DNA of 64,000 nucleotides, taken from the NCBI GenBank assembly GCA_032718475.1, contig JAUCBJ010007712.1:41721-105720 (forward strand). Direction: 5' to 3'. Made by a program: the position numbers and the translations under genes. This DNA is from Nemertoderma westbladi. Its lineage: Eukaryota; Xenacoelomorpha; Nemertodermatida; Nemertodermatidae. This document shows positions 53,874-63,925 of this stretch, in pieces. The notes beneath the pieces are model-generated. The model saw nothing but the letters and a program-made list of their open reading frames with translations, searched no databases and was not told where the DNA came from. Position 1 is the stretch's first letter; each line of letters begins with the position of its first letter.

Positions 53874-56800
53874 TTAACAATCTATGTTGAGTCTCTCACA
53901 GAGCCACTCACTAATACCGTTCTCATATGTTTTTATCCACAAAATGTGGACAAGAACAGAATCTCGCAGATTAGCCACTAACTTGATAACAACCTTGCCA
54001 AGTACCTGTTCCATGAAGCGATTAAAGTGATCCAAATCATAATCTGATGTAAACCGACTGACCAAATTTTGCATAACACCTTCCATAAGCTCGCCTTCCC
54101 TCCCCAATGTATCACCGACAAGATACTTCGAGAATCGTTTCACTTTTTGAGGATGTCGTTGCATGTAGTTCCAAGTAAGCATATGGCCGAAGTGTTTGGA
54201 GAGGAGAGACTTCAGCACGGTGAGGCGCGTTGTATCATCAACTAAAGACCACTTGTTAAAGACCACACCTATAAGCCTTGAAATTTGCCAAGGTTTCTCA
54301 GTACAGGCCAATCCAACAACCACATTTTCCATGTCACTTTTCAAGTACTTCTTTAAATAATCATCCCAGATTTCGTCGTCCGAAAATTTAAATCCGACGC
54401 AGAATGTCATGTAGGATGTCGGCATTTCAATTGGATTGCTTTCATTGCTCTTCACCCAATCGGTGAAGAGTTGCAAATGATGATTAATACATTTTCTGTT
54501 TCCATGACTGCAGGCAATGGAGACAATCAGCTGTTCGGTGGCAGGATTTATTCTTTTAGAAAGATCATCTTTATTTGCGATTATCTTGTATATGGGTCCG
54601 ATAATGTATCGAGATATATACCTACGAGTGAGACTGTAAACGTCGGTGTTACTGAAGGCTTGATCCAAGAACTCTATAACCATATTGCCAATGTACCATG
54701 GCTCGTAGCTACTCTCCTTGGATAAAAACTGGAGCATCTTCACGCAGACAAGCCCGTTAACAATTCCGGATTTTGAGAGATGGAATGAGCTCAGGAGAAT
54801 ATCTGCCCGACTGATTACGGGCACTGCATTTATGTCATCTTCATAAAGTTGCCTCAGTAGTTTGTTCCAGTTGTCGGTTTTATGGTTGTACGTAGTCATA
54901 AGGTAACTGGTGTGGTCCACATTGCAGAGTACCCAATCGTGTTGTTCCAATTTATAATTGGTTCGGACTTGAAACGTTTTGGATGTAAACATATATATCT
55001 CGGAAGTACCCTCCAAACTTGTCAAACACTTTAAAGCTATTATCCAGGTGTGGTCTTCCTTTGATGGAATGAAAGGCGACTGGCTAAACTCCAACACTGT
55101 GAGATTTTTGCTGCTATCCAGCCAATAATTAACTTCAACCACTGGATAACCAATTTGCTCCAAATAACTATTCATAAATGATTCCACTCCAATTTGTTGG
55201 AAACTCGATGATTCGTTTCCCATTACTTTCCATAATTGCCGGCTTTCTGTAGATTTGAAAGCATTAATTCGCATGTATCTCTGAAGAGCAAATCGAAAAT
55301 TATCTCCCAAAAGTAGTGCAAGCATTCGTACGATAGATGCCCCTTTAGAGTATGAGATGTGATCAAACATATCGAGTATATCAACTGGTTCGGGGACTTG
55401 CACAACAGCGTGGTTGCCATCAAAGTGTGAATCTTGTTGAGTTAGAATAGGGACCATATGCGAAGTGTAAACTAAATCTACCTTGTGATCTCCTGCGTTT
55501 AGGATATTTTGAACACCTACAACCTCGAAGTAGGCCGCGAAACCCTCGTTCAACCACAATTCCGACCACCAAGAAGGTGTGACTAAGTTCCCGAACCACT
55601 GATGCGAAACCTCGTGGCTAACAAATAACCCTACTATTTCTTTTTGATCTTGAGAAGCCGTTTTCTCGTCAACAAGAAACCCAGCGCATTCGTAAGTTAT
55701 TATTCCCCAGTTTTCCATTGCGCCAGCAAAATGTCTGGGCACCGTGAGAGCATCAAGCTTAGGCAGGGGATATTTCATATTAAAGTATTCTTCAAAAAAT
55801 ACGACTGATTTTACGGTCATATCTAGTCCATGGTCAAGTAATCCTCTGTCCACATCTTTTCTGGGACCCCATGCCTTTACTACAACACCACTCTCCTCTA
55901 TCACACGCTGAACCGAAGAGTACCCAAGTTTGTCAACAAGTGCCAAAGTTATTAAATAGGTTGACATCGGTTTGGTATTTTGGAAGGTAGTCTTTACCCA
56001 GCCTGGTGTTACAACATCGGTTCTATTAGCCGGCATGTTACTAAGAGCGGTGTAAAGATCCTCATGCGTTACTGACACTATAAACACGGCTTTAAAGGAC
56101 GGCTCATCCCAGCACGGTAGAGCAGTCCTCGCGTATTCCGGCTGCATTTGCGTGGAAATATGTTTAGTAAATTCGCCGGATGCGTTTAAAGACCGATCGT
56201 AGTGCCACCAGTGTATCCCCGTTAACTTATCATCCGGACGATTGGCGGGGCTGATCATCTCTCCGTTGAACTTTATATGCAGCGTGTAATCTTCTCCGGA
56301 TGATAAATTAGAGTTCATCACTATAATGTAGTATGGCTGATCAATGACATTTCGCTGACAATGGATTTTAGGAGATCGCCCACCATGCTTAAGTGGTTCG
56401 AGGGATGTATCACCTTTATTTATAAATAAATCTTTAACATGAAGAAGTATTACCGGGGTGGCTTCTACACATTTAACAGCGATATCCACGTGACCTGAGA
56501 ACCGGCTGATATTTGGATTTACGATCCATTCCACGTGGTAATGGTATGGTCTAATATTCAATGGCAATCGTCTAGGAAATCGCTCTTTTCGCGAACTTTT
56601 AGGAAGAAATTTCATGTAAAAGCCCTCCGAACAAAGATCGGGGGGTTCTTCTACTTCTGGAGTAGTGTTTACGCCACTATTAGTGGAATGTACATTCGGT
56701 TCTTGATCAATGTTAGTGTGCTTTACATTTTTTTCCGGCTTTTGAGTAATTGTGCAACTTTCTTTAATTACTCGACGAATTACTATACCAGCAATTAAAG

Positions 56801-57323
56801 CAGCAGTAAGGATGAGTATAATGGCCGCCAATCCGCCTAGTATAAGACGCAATTTTGATAAGCGAATGACATCGCTGTTGTAAGGGCGATCTTGGGGGTC
56901 GTTCAATCGCTTGTCTTTAAATTGAATCACAATCCCATTGTTGATCGATGACTCAGACGGTGCAACTTCTGACATTGGCGATGCGTCGCCCAGTTTGTGA
57001 ATATCGCCCTCTTGCGATGGTATACCAAGGAAACGGGGTTGAGAGAGGCCGAGTCTGTGGATAGGAAGTGCTGGGGACCTGTTTCCCAAACCTTGAACAC
57101 CGGGTGCCGAGGCGATCGGGGGTACAGATTGTTTGGCATGGTAACGGGAATCCGGCAACGGGGAGGGTGGATCGTAGGCGGCTTTGATTGGAGTCGGAGT
57201 CGGAGTACACCGGACTACAGCATCAGCTGACATAGTCTCTGTTCTTAAGTGGTCTCCATAGCCACAGTTTGTGGTCTTGAGACTCAACACCGTTACTTTG
57301 GTATAAAGGTCGTTACATTTCAA
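53874..57323 (-). CDS. M1 zinc aminopeptidase, type II membrane protein (APN-like), intronless
   Basis: A single 1149-codon exon. Residues 1-157 are a Pro/Ser-rich cytoplasmic tail; 158-182 form one membrane helix (LILGGLAAIILILTAALIAG); a stalk to about 230 follows; then the M1 domain, with PCWDEP (403-408), substrate-binding GAMEN (534-538), zinc site HEVSH (H570, E571, H574) plus E593 in WLNEGF, and the catalytic Tyr in ISYSKGAS (Y658). The ERAP1-type helical C-terminal domain extends to the end. It should remove N-terminal residues from extracellular peptides at the cell surface. All catalytic residues are present. M31 (57233-57231, A at -3) is an alternative start. The tail is much longer than in typical aminopeptidase N, closer in kind to long-tailed members such as the IRAP or TRH-degrading groups, so I give no symbol. 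Absence of introns is unusual for the family. Confidence 0.93.
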   Translation of the reverse strand: MKCNDLYTKVTVLSLKTTNCGYGDHLRTETMSADAVVRCTPTPTPIKAAYDPPSPLPDSRYHAKQSVPPIASAPGVQGLGNRSPALPIHRLGLSQPRFLGIPSQEGDIHKLGDASPMSEVAPSESSINNGIVIQFKDKRLNDPQDRPYNSDVIRLSKLRLILGGLAAIILILTAALIAGIVIRRVIKESCTITQKPEKNVKHTNIDQEPNVHSTNSGVNTTPEVEEPPDLCSEGFYMKFLPKSSRKERFPRRLPLNIRPYHYHVEWIVNPNISRFSGHVDIAVKCVEATPVILLHVKDLFINKGDTSLEPLKHGGRSPKIHCQRNVIDQPYYIIVMNSNLSSGEDYTLHIKFNGEMISPANRPDDKLTGIHWWHYDRSLNASGEFTKHISTQMQPEYARTALPCWDEPSFKAVFIVSVTHEDLYTALSNMPANRTDVVTPGWVKTTFQNTKPMSTYLITLALVDKLGYSSVQRVIEESGVVVKAWGPRKDVDRGLLDHGLDMTVKSVVFFEEYFNMKYPLPKLDALTVPRHFAGAMENWGIITYECAGFLVDEKTASQDQKEIVGLFVSHEVSHQWFGNLVTPSWWSELWLNEGFAAYFEVVGVQNILNAGDHKVDLVYTSHMVPILTQQDSHFDGNHAVVQVPEPVDILDMFDHISYSKGASIVRMLALLLGDNFRFALQRYMRINAFKSTESRQLWKVMGNESSSFQQIGVESFMNSYLEQIGYPVVEVNYWLDSSKNLTVLEFSQSPFIPSKEDHTWIIALKCLTSLEGTSEIYMFTSKTFQVRTNYKLEQHDWVLCNVDHTSYLMTTYNHKTDNWNKLLRQLYEDDINAVPVISRADILLSSFHLSKSGIVNGLVCVKMLQFLSKESSYEPWYIGNMVIEFLDQAFSNTDVYSLTRRYISRYIIGPIYKIIANKDDLSKRINPATEQLIVSIACSHGNRKCINHHLQLFTDWVKSNESNPIEMPTSYMTFCVGFKFSDDEIWDDYLKKYLKSDMENVVVGLACTEKPWQISRLIGVVFNKWSLVDDTTRLTVLKSLLSKHFGHMLTWNYMQRHPQKVKRFSKYLVGDTLGREGELMEGVMQNLVSRFTSDYDLDHFNRFMEQVLGKVVIKLVANLRDSVLVHILWIKTYENGISEWLCERLNIDC

Positions 57324-58055
57324 CTAAGAAACATGTAGCGCATATATTATATCTAACTGGGTCTTTATAATAGTAAAAAATATGAACTCAAGTACAAAGA
57401 TTTTCGTCAACAATTATCAAAAGTAAAAAAAAATTTTTATAAAAACTAGTTCAAATATTCAAATATGTTATATCCAATTAAAACAATGTTTTAAGTTAAA
57501 ATATTTAATAATAACAATAACTAACTACAGTAATAATTATTAACATTACGCCGTGCTGTTCAATTCGATATTGGGGGTGCTAGTGCAATTGACCTTATAA
57601 CAATGACAAATTTATTATCGGTTAAATAATAAAATTAATTTAGGAATCTTATATTATTCTTTCTTTACTGTACAGTAGCTATAAAATAAACTAAAAATCC
57701 ACATCGGTGTCTGTGATTATAATCGTTACGAAAAACGTATGGATATATATTAGGAAGAATTGACCAGTTGCGTCAGCTAACCTTGTCACAGATTCACGCT
57801 TTAGTACCATCGAATTTAAGTTATTATTCAAATTAACTGAGAATTAATCCCCTTGTATTCACTGCAATGGTGGTTTTATAATTGGGTTTGCGGTTTCACA
57901 AGTTAATTTATTCATTAATGAATATAAAGGAGGATCCCAATGATCAGCCAGGGATCCTCCCATCAGCACAGCCGGCCGCGGAATTTGCTTTACAAAGGCA
58001 ATTGAGACAATTTTGGTTTACCCTATTACGAATACGACCATCGCTTTGACAGATT
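57324..58055. other. 5' flank of the aminopeptidase gene
   Basis: AT-rich. It contains a perfect hairpin: GGAGGATCCC and GGGATCCTCC around a 12-base loop at about 57930-57961. No other gene is seen. The promoter of the minus-strand gene should lie here, but no clear element stands out. Confidence 0.45.
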
Positions 58056-58260
58056 AGGGGGGGGGGGGGGGGGGGGGGTAGGGGAATCAAAATTCATCCA
58101 TCTACTGTAACATCTCCATGGGAAAATCGACGCAAATAACAGCTGATTACAGTCCGTCTGATCTGTTGATTTTCGTTTATTGTTTTGGATATAATAATGT
58201 GCCAATGTAACCTGCTCTTTTCCCTTTGATACTTTAACAATGAAAGGGATCTTTTAGGCT
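58056..58260. mobile_element. Diverged MITE copy with poly(G) end
   Basis: A long G run (58057-58078) is followed by AAAATCGACGCAAATAACAG and a core GTTTATTGTTTTGGATA ... TGTAACCTGCTC shared with the elements at 26896 and 39662. The right terminus is not clear. Confidence 0.55.
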
Positions 58261-58382
58261 CATTAAGCAAGGAATGCGGCTTGTTCGGTTCACCATAATG
58301 GATGATCTTCCACAGTAAACCCTTCCAAAGGGTTTCCCAAGTTACCTTTAATTCCCATTTATCGACCATTCAAGGATTAAAG

Positions 58383-59545
58383 GTAAAGCACTATGGCCAA
58401 ACAGTGCTGCTCCATTCCGACACTGTGGCCAAACAGTGCTGGCCCATCCCGACACTGAGGCCAAACTGTTCTGCTCCATTCCGACACTGTGGCCAAACAG
58501 TGCTGCTCCACTCCGACACTGTGGCCAAACAGTGCTGCCCCATTCCGACATTGTGGCCAAAGTGTGCTGCCCCATGCCGACATTGGCGTGGCTAAACAGT
58601 GCTGCCCCATTCCGACACTGTGGCCAAACAGCGCTGCTCCATTCCGACACTGTGGCCAAAGAGTGCTGCCCCATTCCGACACTGCGGCCAAACAGTGCTG
58701 CTCCATTCCGACACTGTGGCCAAACAGTGCTGCCCTATTCCGACACTGCGGCCAAACAGTGCTGCCCCATTCCGACACTGCGGCCAAACAGTGCTGCTCC
58801 ATTCCGACACTGTGGCCAAAGAGTGCTGCCCCATTCCGACACTGCGACCAAACAGTGCTGCTCCATTCCGACACTGTGGCCAAACAGTGCTGCTCCATTC
58901 CGACACTGTGGCCAAGCAGTGCTGCCCCATTCCGACACTGTGGCCAAACAGTGCTGCCCCATTCCGACATTGTGGCCAAAGTGTGCTGCCCCATGCCGAC
59001 ATTGGCGTGGCTAAACAGTGCTGCCCCACTCCGACACTGTGGCCAAAAAGTGCTACCCCATGCCGACATTGTGGCCAAAGAGTGCTGCCCCATTCCGACA
59101 CTATGGGGCCAAACAGTGCTGCCCCATTCCGACACTGTGGCCAAACAGTGTTGGCCCATTCCGACACTGTGGCCAAACAGTGCTACCCCATGCCGACATT
59201 GTGGCCAAAGAGTGCTGCCCCATTCCGACACTGCGGCCAAACAGTGCTGCCTCATTCCGACACTGTGGCCAAACAGTGCTGCCTCATTCCGACACTGTGG
59301 CCAAACAGTGCTGCCCCATTCCGACACTACGGCGAAACAGTGCTGCCCCATTCCGACACTGTGGCAAAACAGTGCTGCCCCATTCTGACACTGCGGCCAA
59401 ACAGTGCTGCCCCATTTCGACTCTGTGGTCAAACAGTGCTGCCCCAATCAGACAATGTGGCCAAAGTGTGCTGCCCCATGCCGACATTGGCATGGCTAAA
59501 CAGTGCTGCTCCATTCCGACACTGCGCGGCTAAACAGTACGCTTA
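58383..59545. repeat. 32-bp minisatellite open in most reading frames
   Basis: About 36 copies of a 32-bp unit (CAGTGCTGCCCCATTCCGAC plus ACTGTGGCCAAA). Since 32 is not a multiple of 3, each frame passes through all three phases and gives a 32-residue protein repeat. With almost no stops, ORFs of up to 356 codons (minus, 59447-58377) and 323 codons (plus, 58599-59570) overlap. A variant dimer with CATTGGCGTGGCTAAACAGT or a close variant recurs near 58584, 58999 and 59484. I regard the ORFs as by-products: they overlap on both strands and have no start or splice context. Confidence 0.95.
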
Positions 59546-60189
59546 CCCATGCCGATTGCTTGTTCATTAACATATGAGACAAAGTATTAATTTGCTGAAA
59601 TGGGATTTGCGTCCAATAAATACATTTGCATACATTAGCTAACCATGGCAACGTGCAACAGTTCTTGAATTTGGTTAGCAGTGCAGTGTACTTCTAAAAT
59701 AATCGACAATAACTATATATAACAATAACAATAACAATAACAATAACAAGAGCTATAAAGCTCTCCTCCATCTGTAAAAAGTGTATAGGGCCTACTGAAT
59801 AATAAAGTATATTTGAATAAACCTCGCTTTCGATGTAATAGGCTATCATAATTAAAGGACAATTATACAGTTACGCTGCAGTTGGTGGTGTTTTATAACG
59901 TTGCCAACTAGTTCTTGTAAGACAAGTTGACCAAAAGGCTCTACTGTTCATTATGTAGGGCTACTGTATTACGGTATTAAACTTCATGAGAAAACATAAG
60001 GAATAATGGGTTGACTGGTCACAACCAGAGGCCCCAACTGTCCCTAAGACAAAAGACAATGTGAAATCTTAAATATCTGATAAACAATGTTAAAAATATA
60101 TGTAAAAATTCAACAACATTGTAAGAATATCAGGCGTTTAAAAGCAATGTTAAAAATCTATGTCAAAATTCAACTACATGTAGGCCTAC
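59546..60189. other. AT-rich spacer with a microsatellite
   Basis: (AACAAT)n, about five copies, at 59718-59747, followed by a small hairpin GAGCTATAAAGCTC. A paired near-repeat CAATGTTAAAAAT.TATGT lies at about 60080 and 60142. No gene is seen. Confidence 0.5.
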
Positions 60190-60440
60190 AGTTGTAGTGG
60201 TTGTTGCATTGAATTGACATCACTCGTAGCTCATGGGTTCAATCCGGCATTTTTCGTTTCGGCACGAATGCGCATTTCTGCCTTGCATCTTTAAGTGGTA
60301 AGCTAAATGAATGCTGGAGTTTCTTCTGGGAGTTTAGTTCTGGGGGACCACACTGGAAATAAGTCGTCAGACTTTGTGCGTAATCCCTGTCCTACGATCG
60401 AAGAAAATTTAATGTACTTTACTTTTTTTACTTTTTTCAA
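60190..60440 (+). mobile_element. SINE-2 copy (tRNA-related)
   Basis: An A-box-like TAGTGGTTG and a B-box-like GGGTTCAATCC, then CTGCCTTGCATC, GTAAGCTAAATGA, CACACTGGAAATAAG and CAGACTTTGTGCGTAATCCC, ending in a CTTT-rich tail (60418-60437). It matches the split minus-strand copy at 52316-52545 and 40112-40141. Confidence 0.75.
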
Positions 60441-60539
60441 CATTAAGGTAACCTGAAAGCTAGCCATTTAAGCGAATCCGAATATGTAGCTGAGATATGA
60501 GCGTTCAAATGTTACAAAGTTTTGCACCTATACGAGGAT

Positions 60540-60693
60540 ATTTTATTCTATTAAATAAAAACACCATATTCTAGAACATTTTGTTTATTTATGAATAGCT
60601 ACTGTAATAAGTAATAGTATGATTAAAGAGGTATTGCATTGTTGCCCAGCTACGTATGGCCTAAATAAAATGTTCCAGAATATGGTATATTTA
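60540..60693 (+). repeat. Dispersed repeat interrupted by LINE-C (left part)
   Basis: Contains CATATTCTAGAACATTTTGT and TGTTCCAGAATATGG. The right part resumes at 63554. The same family lies inverted at 21721-21990. Confidence 0.55.
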
Positions 60694-63553
60694 TTATATA
60701 GAATAAATCCCCCCGGTCCTCAGCAACCCAGCAAATCGTCCCCGCCCCCCGGTTCCCAGCAACGCAATGTGGCCCCCATATTAACATCGGATTTCCAACC
60801 TTCTTCCAACCTTCAACCCGACACTCGTAACCAATCGCAGCCCCCCCAGTAGGTACGAACTTGTGCCTCAACATTTCTATTTGGAATGTTGAAGGCCTAC
60901 AGTTTCTTCGCGACAATTTGGATGATAATGAACTATGTGGCGACGCTGACGTATTACTCTCCACTGAAACCTTCTACGTAAAGCCTACTATTAACTTTCT
61001 GAATTATTACCCTTTTGTCCAACCGGCAGTAAAGGGCGACCGGGGTCGTCCATCGCAGGGTTTACTTGCACTATGTAAACCGAGTTTGAGTCCATCGTTT
61101 GTTGTATCAGACCGAAATTATTTAGTGTTTAAATCTCATGTCGGCTTCTTTGCAGTGTTTTACTTCACTCCTGATACGCCCCTAGAAGTAGAAGATATAA
61201 CTTTTCAAATAAACCAAGCTACTGTATTTCGTTTACAGATAATAGTTTACCTATTGTAATTTTCTGGGGAGTTCAATTGTAGACTGGATAGCGGTAATCG
61301 TGGCAGGGACCTTGTAAGATCACTTAAATAATCTATCCTTTCTTTGTTTAAACGATCCTGTTTCAACCTATATTTCTCCTCAAGGTGAAAGCGTAATAGA
61401 TCTGATGTTCATCCTGTCATCCGTTATACCCACATGCATTTCCGAACTGTTTGCCAAAATTGAAAGTCCACTTAAACCCTTTACGTAACATGTGTCTCCG
61501 TGTCTGTAACAATCGCTGTTGATTCAAACTCTATAACTGAACACTGCAGGCCGAACCGTTATAGTAGAAAACTAGATCCAGAAAGAATGTCTAGGCATAT
61601 GAAAATTTATAACTTTTAAATCGGATATCCCGCTTGGAAATTACCCTTTGGTCCATCTTCAAACACGGATTCAAGCCGTCAGTAGCTCCTATAGATGCTG
61701 CTGTGCTTGAGGATCACTTTACGTCGCTCCTTGGAACCCCCAACGACCCTGCCGATGCTCCGCCCCCACCTCAAATAACGGAGTCGGAGCTGAACTCCGA
61801 TGAATGGTTCAATCACAAATGATGAAATATACGAGACTATCTCCAACCTTCCGAACAATAAAGCTTGTGGACAGGATGGTATTTTCTACGACCATATAAA
61901 ACAAGCAGCCCCGTTTATTTTATCGATAATAACTCTTCTTTATAACGTTAGCCTTGAATCTGGTAATCTTCCATCTATCTGGAAGCAAAGTGTAATTAAT
62001 ATACTCTACAAGGGTAAAGGTACAATTACAAATCCGGACAATTACCGCGGGATTGCTCTCCTTTGCGTTCTACTTAAAATCCTGACGTCAACGATAAACA
62101 AAAGAATTCGCTGTGCTTTGTCTGGTTTCATTCCGATAGAACAGTTTGGTTTTACTGCGGGAAGATCCACTAAACAAGCAATATCTCAGCTTCTTCGCGA
62201 TATTTCGGCGGCTTTTTCTTCAACGACGAGAGAAAATAGAACAACATACGCATTATTTGTAGATTTTAGAAAGGCCTTCGACCTCCTTAGCAGAAAGGTT
62301 TTACTTAATAAGTTGTATAATTCTGGTGTTCGTGGGAAAACATACAATCTTATCAAGGACTTATTGTGCAATTATTTCCGTGTCAACGACGGCTTACGAT
62401 TCTCGAATTTTATTAGACAGCTCGCATGCGTTTTACAGGGAGACTGTCTCAGTCCCACCTGCTTCATTATATTTATCGCAGATCTCGCAGTTGCTCTTAG
62501 GGATGTGGCTTCTCTGCTAAAGTTCATATTCTATGCCAATGATTTGGTTATTTATTCTAGAAACAAAAAGGATATCCAATCAGCTCTCGATGTCATATTT
62601 GCTTGGTGCAACTCAAATGGAATGGAAGTGAATCTACTGAAAACTAAGATCGTGAAATTCCGTAAAGGTGGACGCTTTAGTATGGACGACACTTTTATAT
62701 ATGGAAATAATAATGTTAAATTGGTGAACAACTATGAATATCTTGGAATAACACTTCAGCCTTCCTTATCTTTCTCAACACACATAAAGCTAAAGAAAAT
62801 GAAAGCGTTCGGAGTTATTGGCTCACTTCAACACCTGCGATTATTATCTACACAAACTGCGATTGAAATATTTAATATGAAAATATACCCTCTAGTAACA
62901 TATTCCTTTACAGAAATCGGCCCATTTTTCACATTCAACCATCTGAAAGAAATTGATAAAATTAAATCCGCTTTCGTCAAATCAATGCTCGCACTTAATA
63001 AATCTGCTTCATCCACAATGGCTCTCAAACTTATCGCACAGAAAACTTTCATCGAATCAATTCTAGAACATAATCCCAACACATTCAATCGCGATATTAT
63101 ATCAACATACAGGATACACCGGGCTGACCGAGAATCAAATTTCATCAATGAAGGATATTCAAACGGACCAGCTTTTAAATCAGATATATGGAAACGCCCC
63201 CATCAGACTAACAGACACGTAATTACTCGAGCTACTTCCCACGGATTCCATTTTAAAATATGTCTGAACCCAACACCATTTCATCCTCTTTCAAGCGAAT
63301 GTCTATGTCGATTCTGTGACCTACGCTGCTCTGACCGATATCACTGCCTTGTCTGTCCCCAATGCCCTCGGTTGTCTATTCTTGCGTCTAACTCTAAATA
63401 ATTATTTACATAATATTAGTACTGTACCTACCTATTTTACGGTTTCGAATGTTGTGCTATAATAATTATAACTTAAATATATTGAAATAATTAAACTGAC
63501 TCTTACCCCGCCTGGGGTATAATGATTAAAAAAAAAAATTATATAGAATAAAT
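60694..63553 (+). mobile_element. LINE-C, 5'-truncated, with 15-bp target duplication
   Basis: TTATATAGAATAAAT at 60694-60708 and 63539-63553 marks the insertion. The insert, 60709-63538, ends GATTAAAAAAAAAAA. It begins with the end of a Pro/Gln-rich ORF1 (stop at 60850-60852). Endonuclease follows at about 60870-61600 (LNISIWNVEGL, DADVLLSTETF, then a broken GEFNCRLDS near 61270), with frameshifts at about 61250 and 61640. The reverse transcriptase ORF follows. A relative is the relic at 38571-39190. I place it with APE-endonuclease LINEs; the clade is not resolved. Confidence 0.9.
61800..63401 (+). CDS. LINE-C reverse transcriptase ORF, catalytic box mutated
   Basis: 533 codons, open from the fingers to the C-terminus. 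It shows ACGQDGIFYDHIK, NPDNYRGIALL, EQFGFTAGRSTKQA, motif A YALFVDFRKAFD, motif B LQGDCLSPTCF, then the motif-C box FYANDLVIYS, the thumb (NYEYLGITLQPSL) and a Cys/His-rich end (CLCRFCDLRCSDRYHCLVCP). The metal-binding pair that should read DD (the relic at 38.9 kb has YVDD) reads ND, codon AAT at 62538-62540, so this copy should be catalytically inactive. The ORF upstream is broken, so the first Met is not a natural start. Confidence 0.88.
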   Translation: MNGSITNDEIYETISNLPNNKACGQDGIFYDHIKQAAPFILSIITLLYNVSLESGNLPSIWKQSVINILYKGKGTITNPDNYRGIALLCVLLKILTSTINKRIRCALSGFIPIEQFGFTAGRSTKQAISQLLRDISAAFSSTTRENRTTYALFVDFRKAFDLLSRKVLLNKLYNSGVRGKTYNLIKDLLCNYFRVNDGLRFSNFIRQLACVLQGDCLSPTCFIIFIADLAVALRDVASLLKFIFYANDLVIYSRNKKDIQSALDVIFAWCNSNGMEVNLLKTKIVKFRKGGRFSMDDTFIYGNNNVKLVNNYEYLGITLQPSLSFSTHIKLKKMKAFGVIGSLQHLRLLSTQTAIEIFNMKIYPLVTYSFTEIGPFFTFNHLKEIDKIKSAFVKSMLALNKSASSTMALKLIAQKTFIESILEHNPNTFNRDIISTYRIHRADRESNFINEGYSNGPAFKSDIWKRPHQTNRHVITRATSHGFHFKICLNPTPFHPLSSECLCRFCDLRCSDRYHCLVCPQCPRLSILASNSK

Positions 63554-63816
63554 GGCCTGCAAGGGAAGCGAATACATGCAACATTATAATGCCCATATCT
63601 TAGCTACAGGTATTTCCCAAACAAATTCAAATAGTTTTACTTATTTGGAATCAATGTACTCGGCCAGCTTTCCAACGACCATCAGTACCAACAAATCTCA
63701 AGGTTAAGTTTAACTGCGGTGTAACTGGTGCAATATCGACGGAGACGGGAGACACCCTTTTCAAACGCTTGTACCTGTAGCTAAAGAATGAATTCATAGA
63801 AAGAATGAATGAATTC
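63554..63816 (+). repeat. Dispersed repeat, right part
   Basis: Continuation of the repeat interrupted at 60693 (GGCCTGCAAGGGAAG, CGGCCAGCTTTCCA). Its reverse complement is recognisable at 21780-21900. No coding capacity. Confidence 0.55.
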
Positions 63817-63925
63817 TGGCCCACCCAGTATGTAGGTGGAAGGAGGTGAAACTCTATCTCGGTATCTCTGTTTCAAATTTTATTAAGATTTGTAGAAAAC
63901 AATTTTTGGGGGGATAAGTCACTGA
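63817..63925 (-). repeat. Inverted copy of the poly(C)-ended repeat
   Basis: The reverse complement of GATTTGTAGAAAACAATTTT and GGGGGG matches the start of the repeats at 21571 and 30907. GAATTCTGGCCCACCC marks its other end. Confidence 0.6.

Noticed and set aside
58377-59570. Six long ORFs in the 32-bp satellite as real genes
   Set aside because: They overlap on both strands in nearly all frames and encode only the satellite translated in rotating phase.
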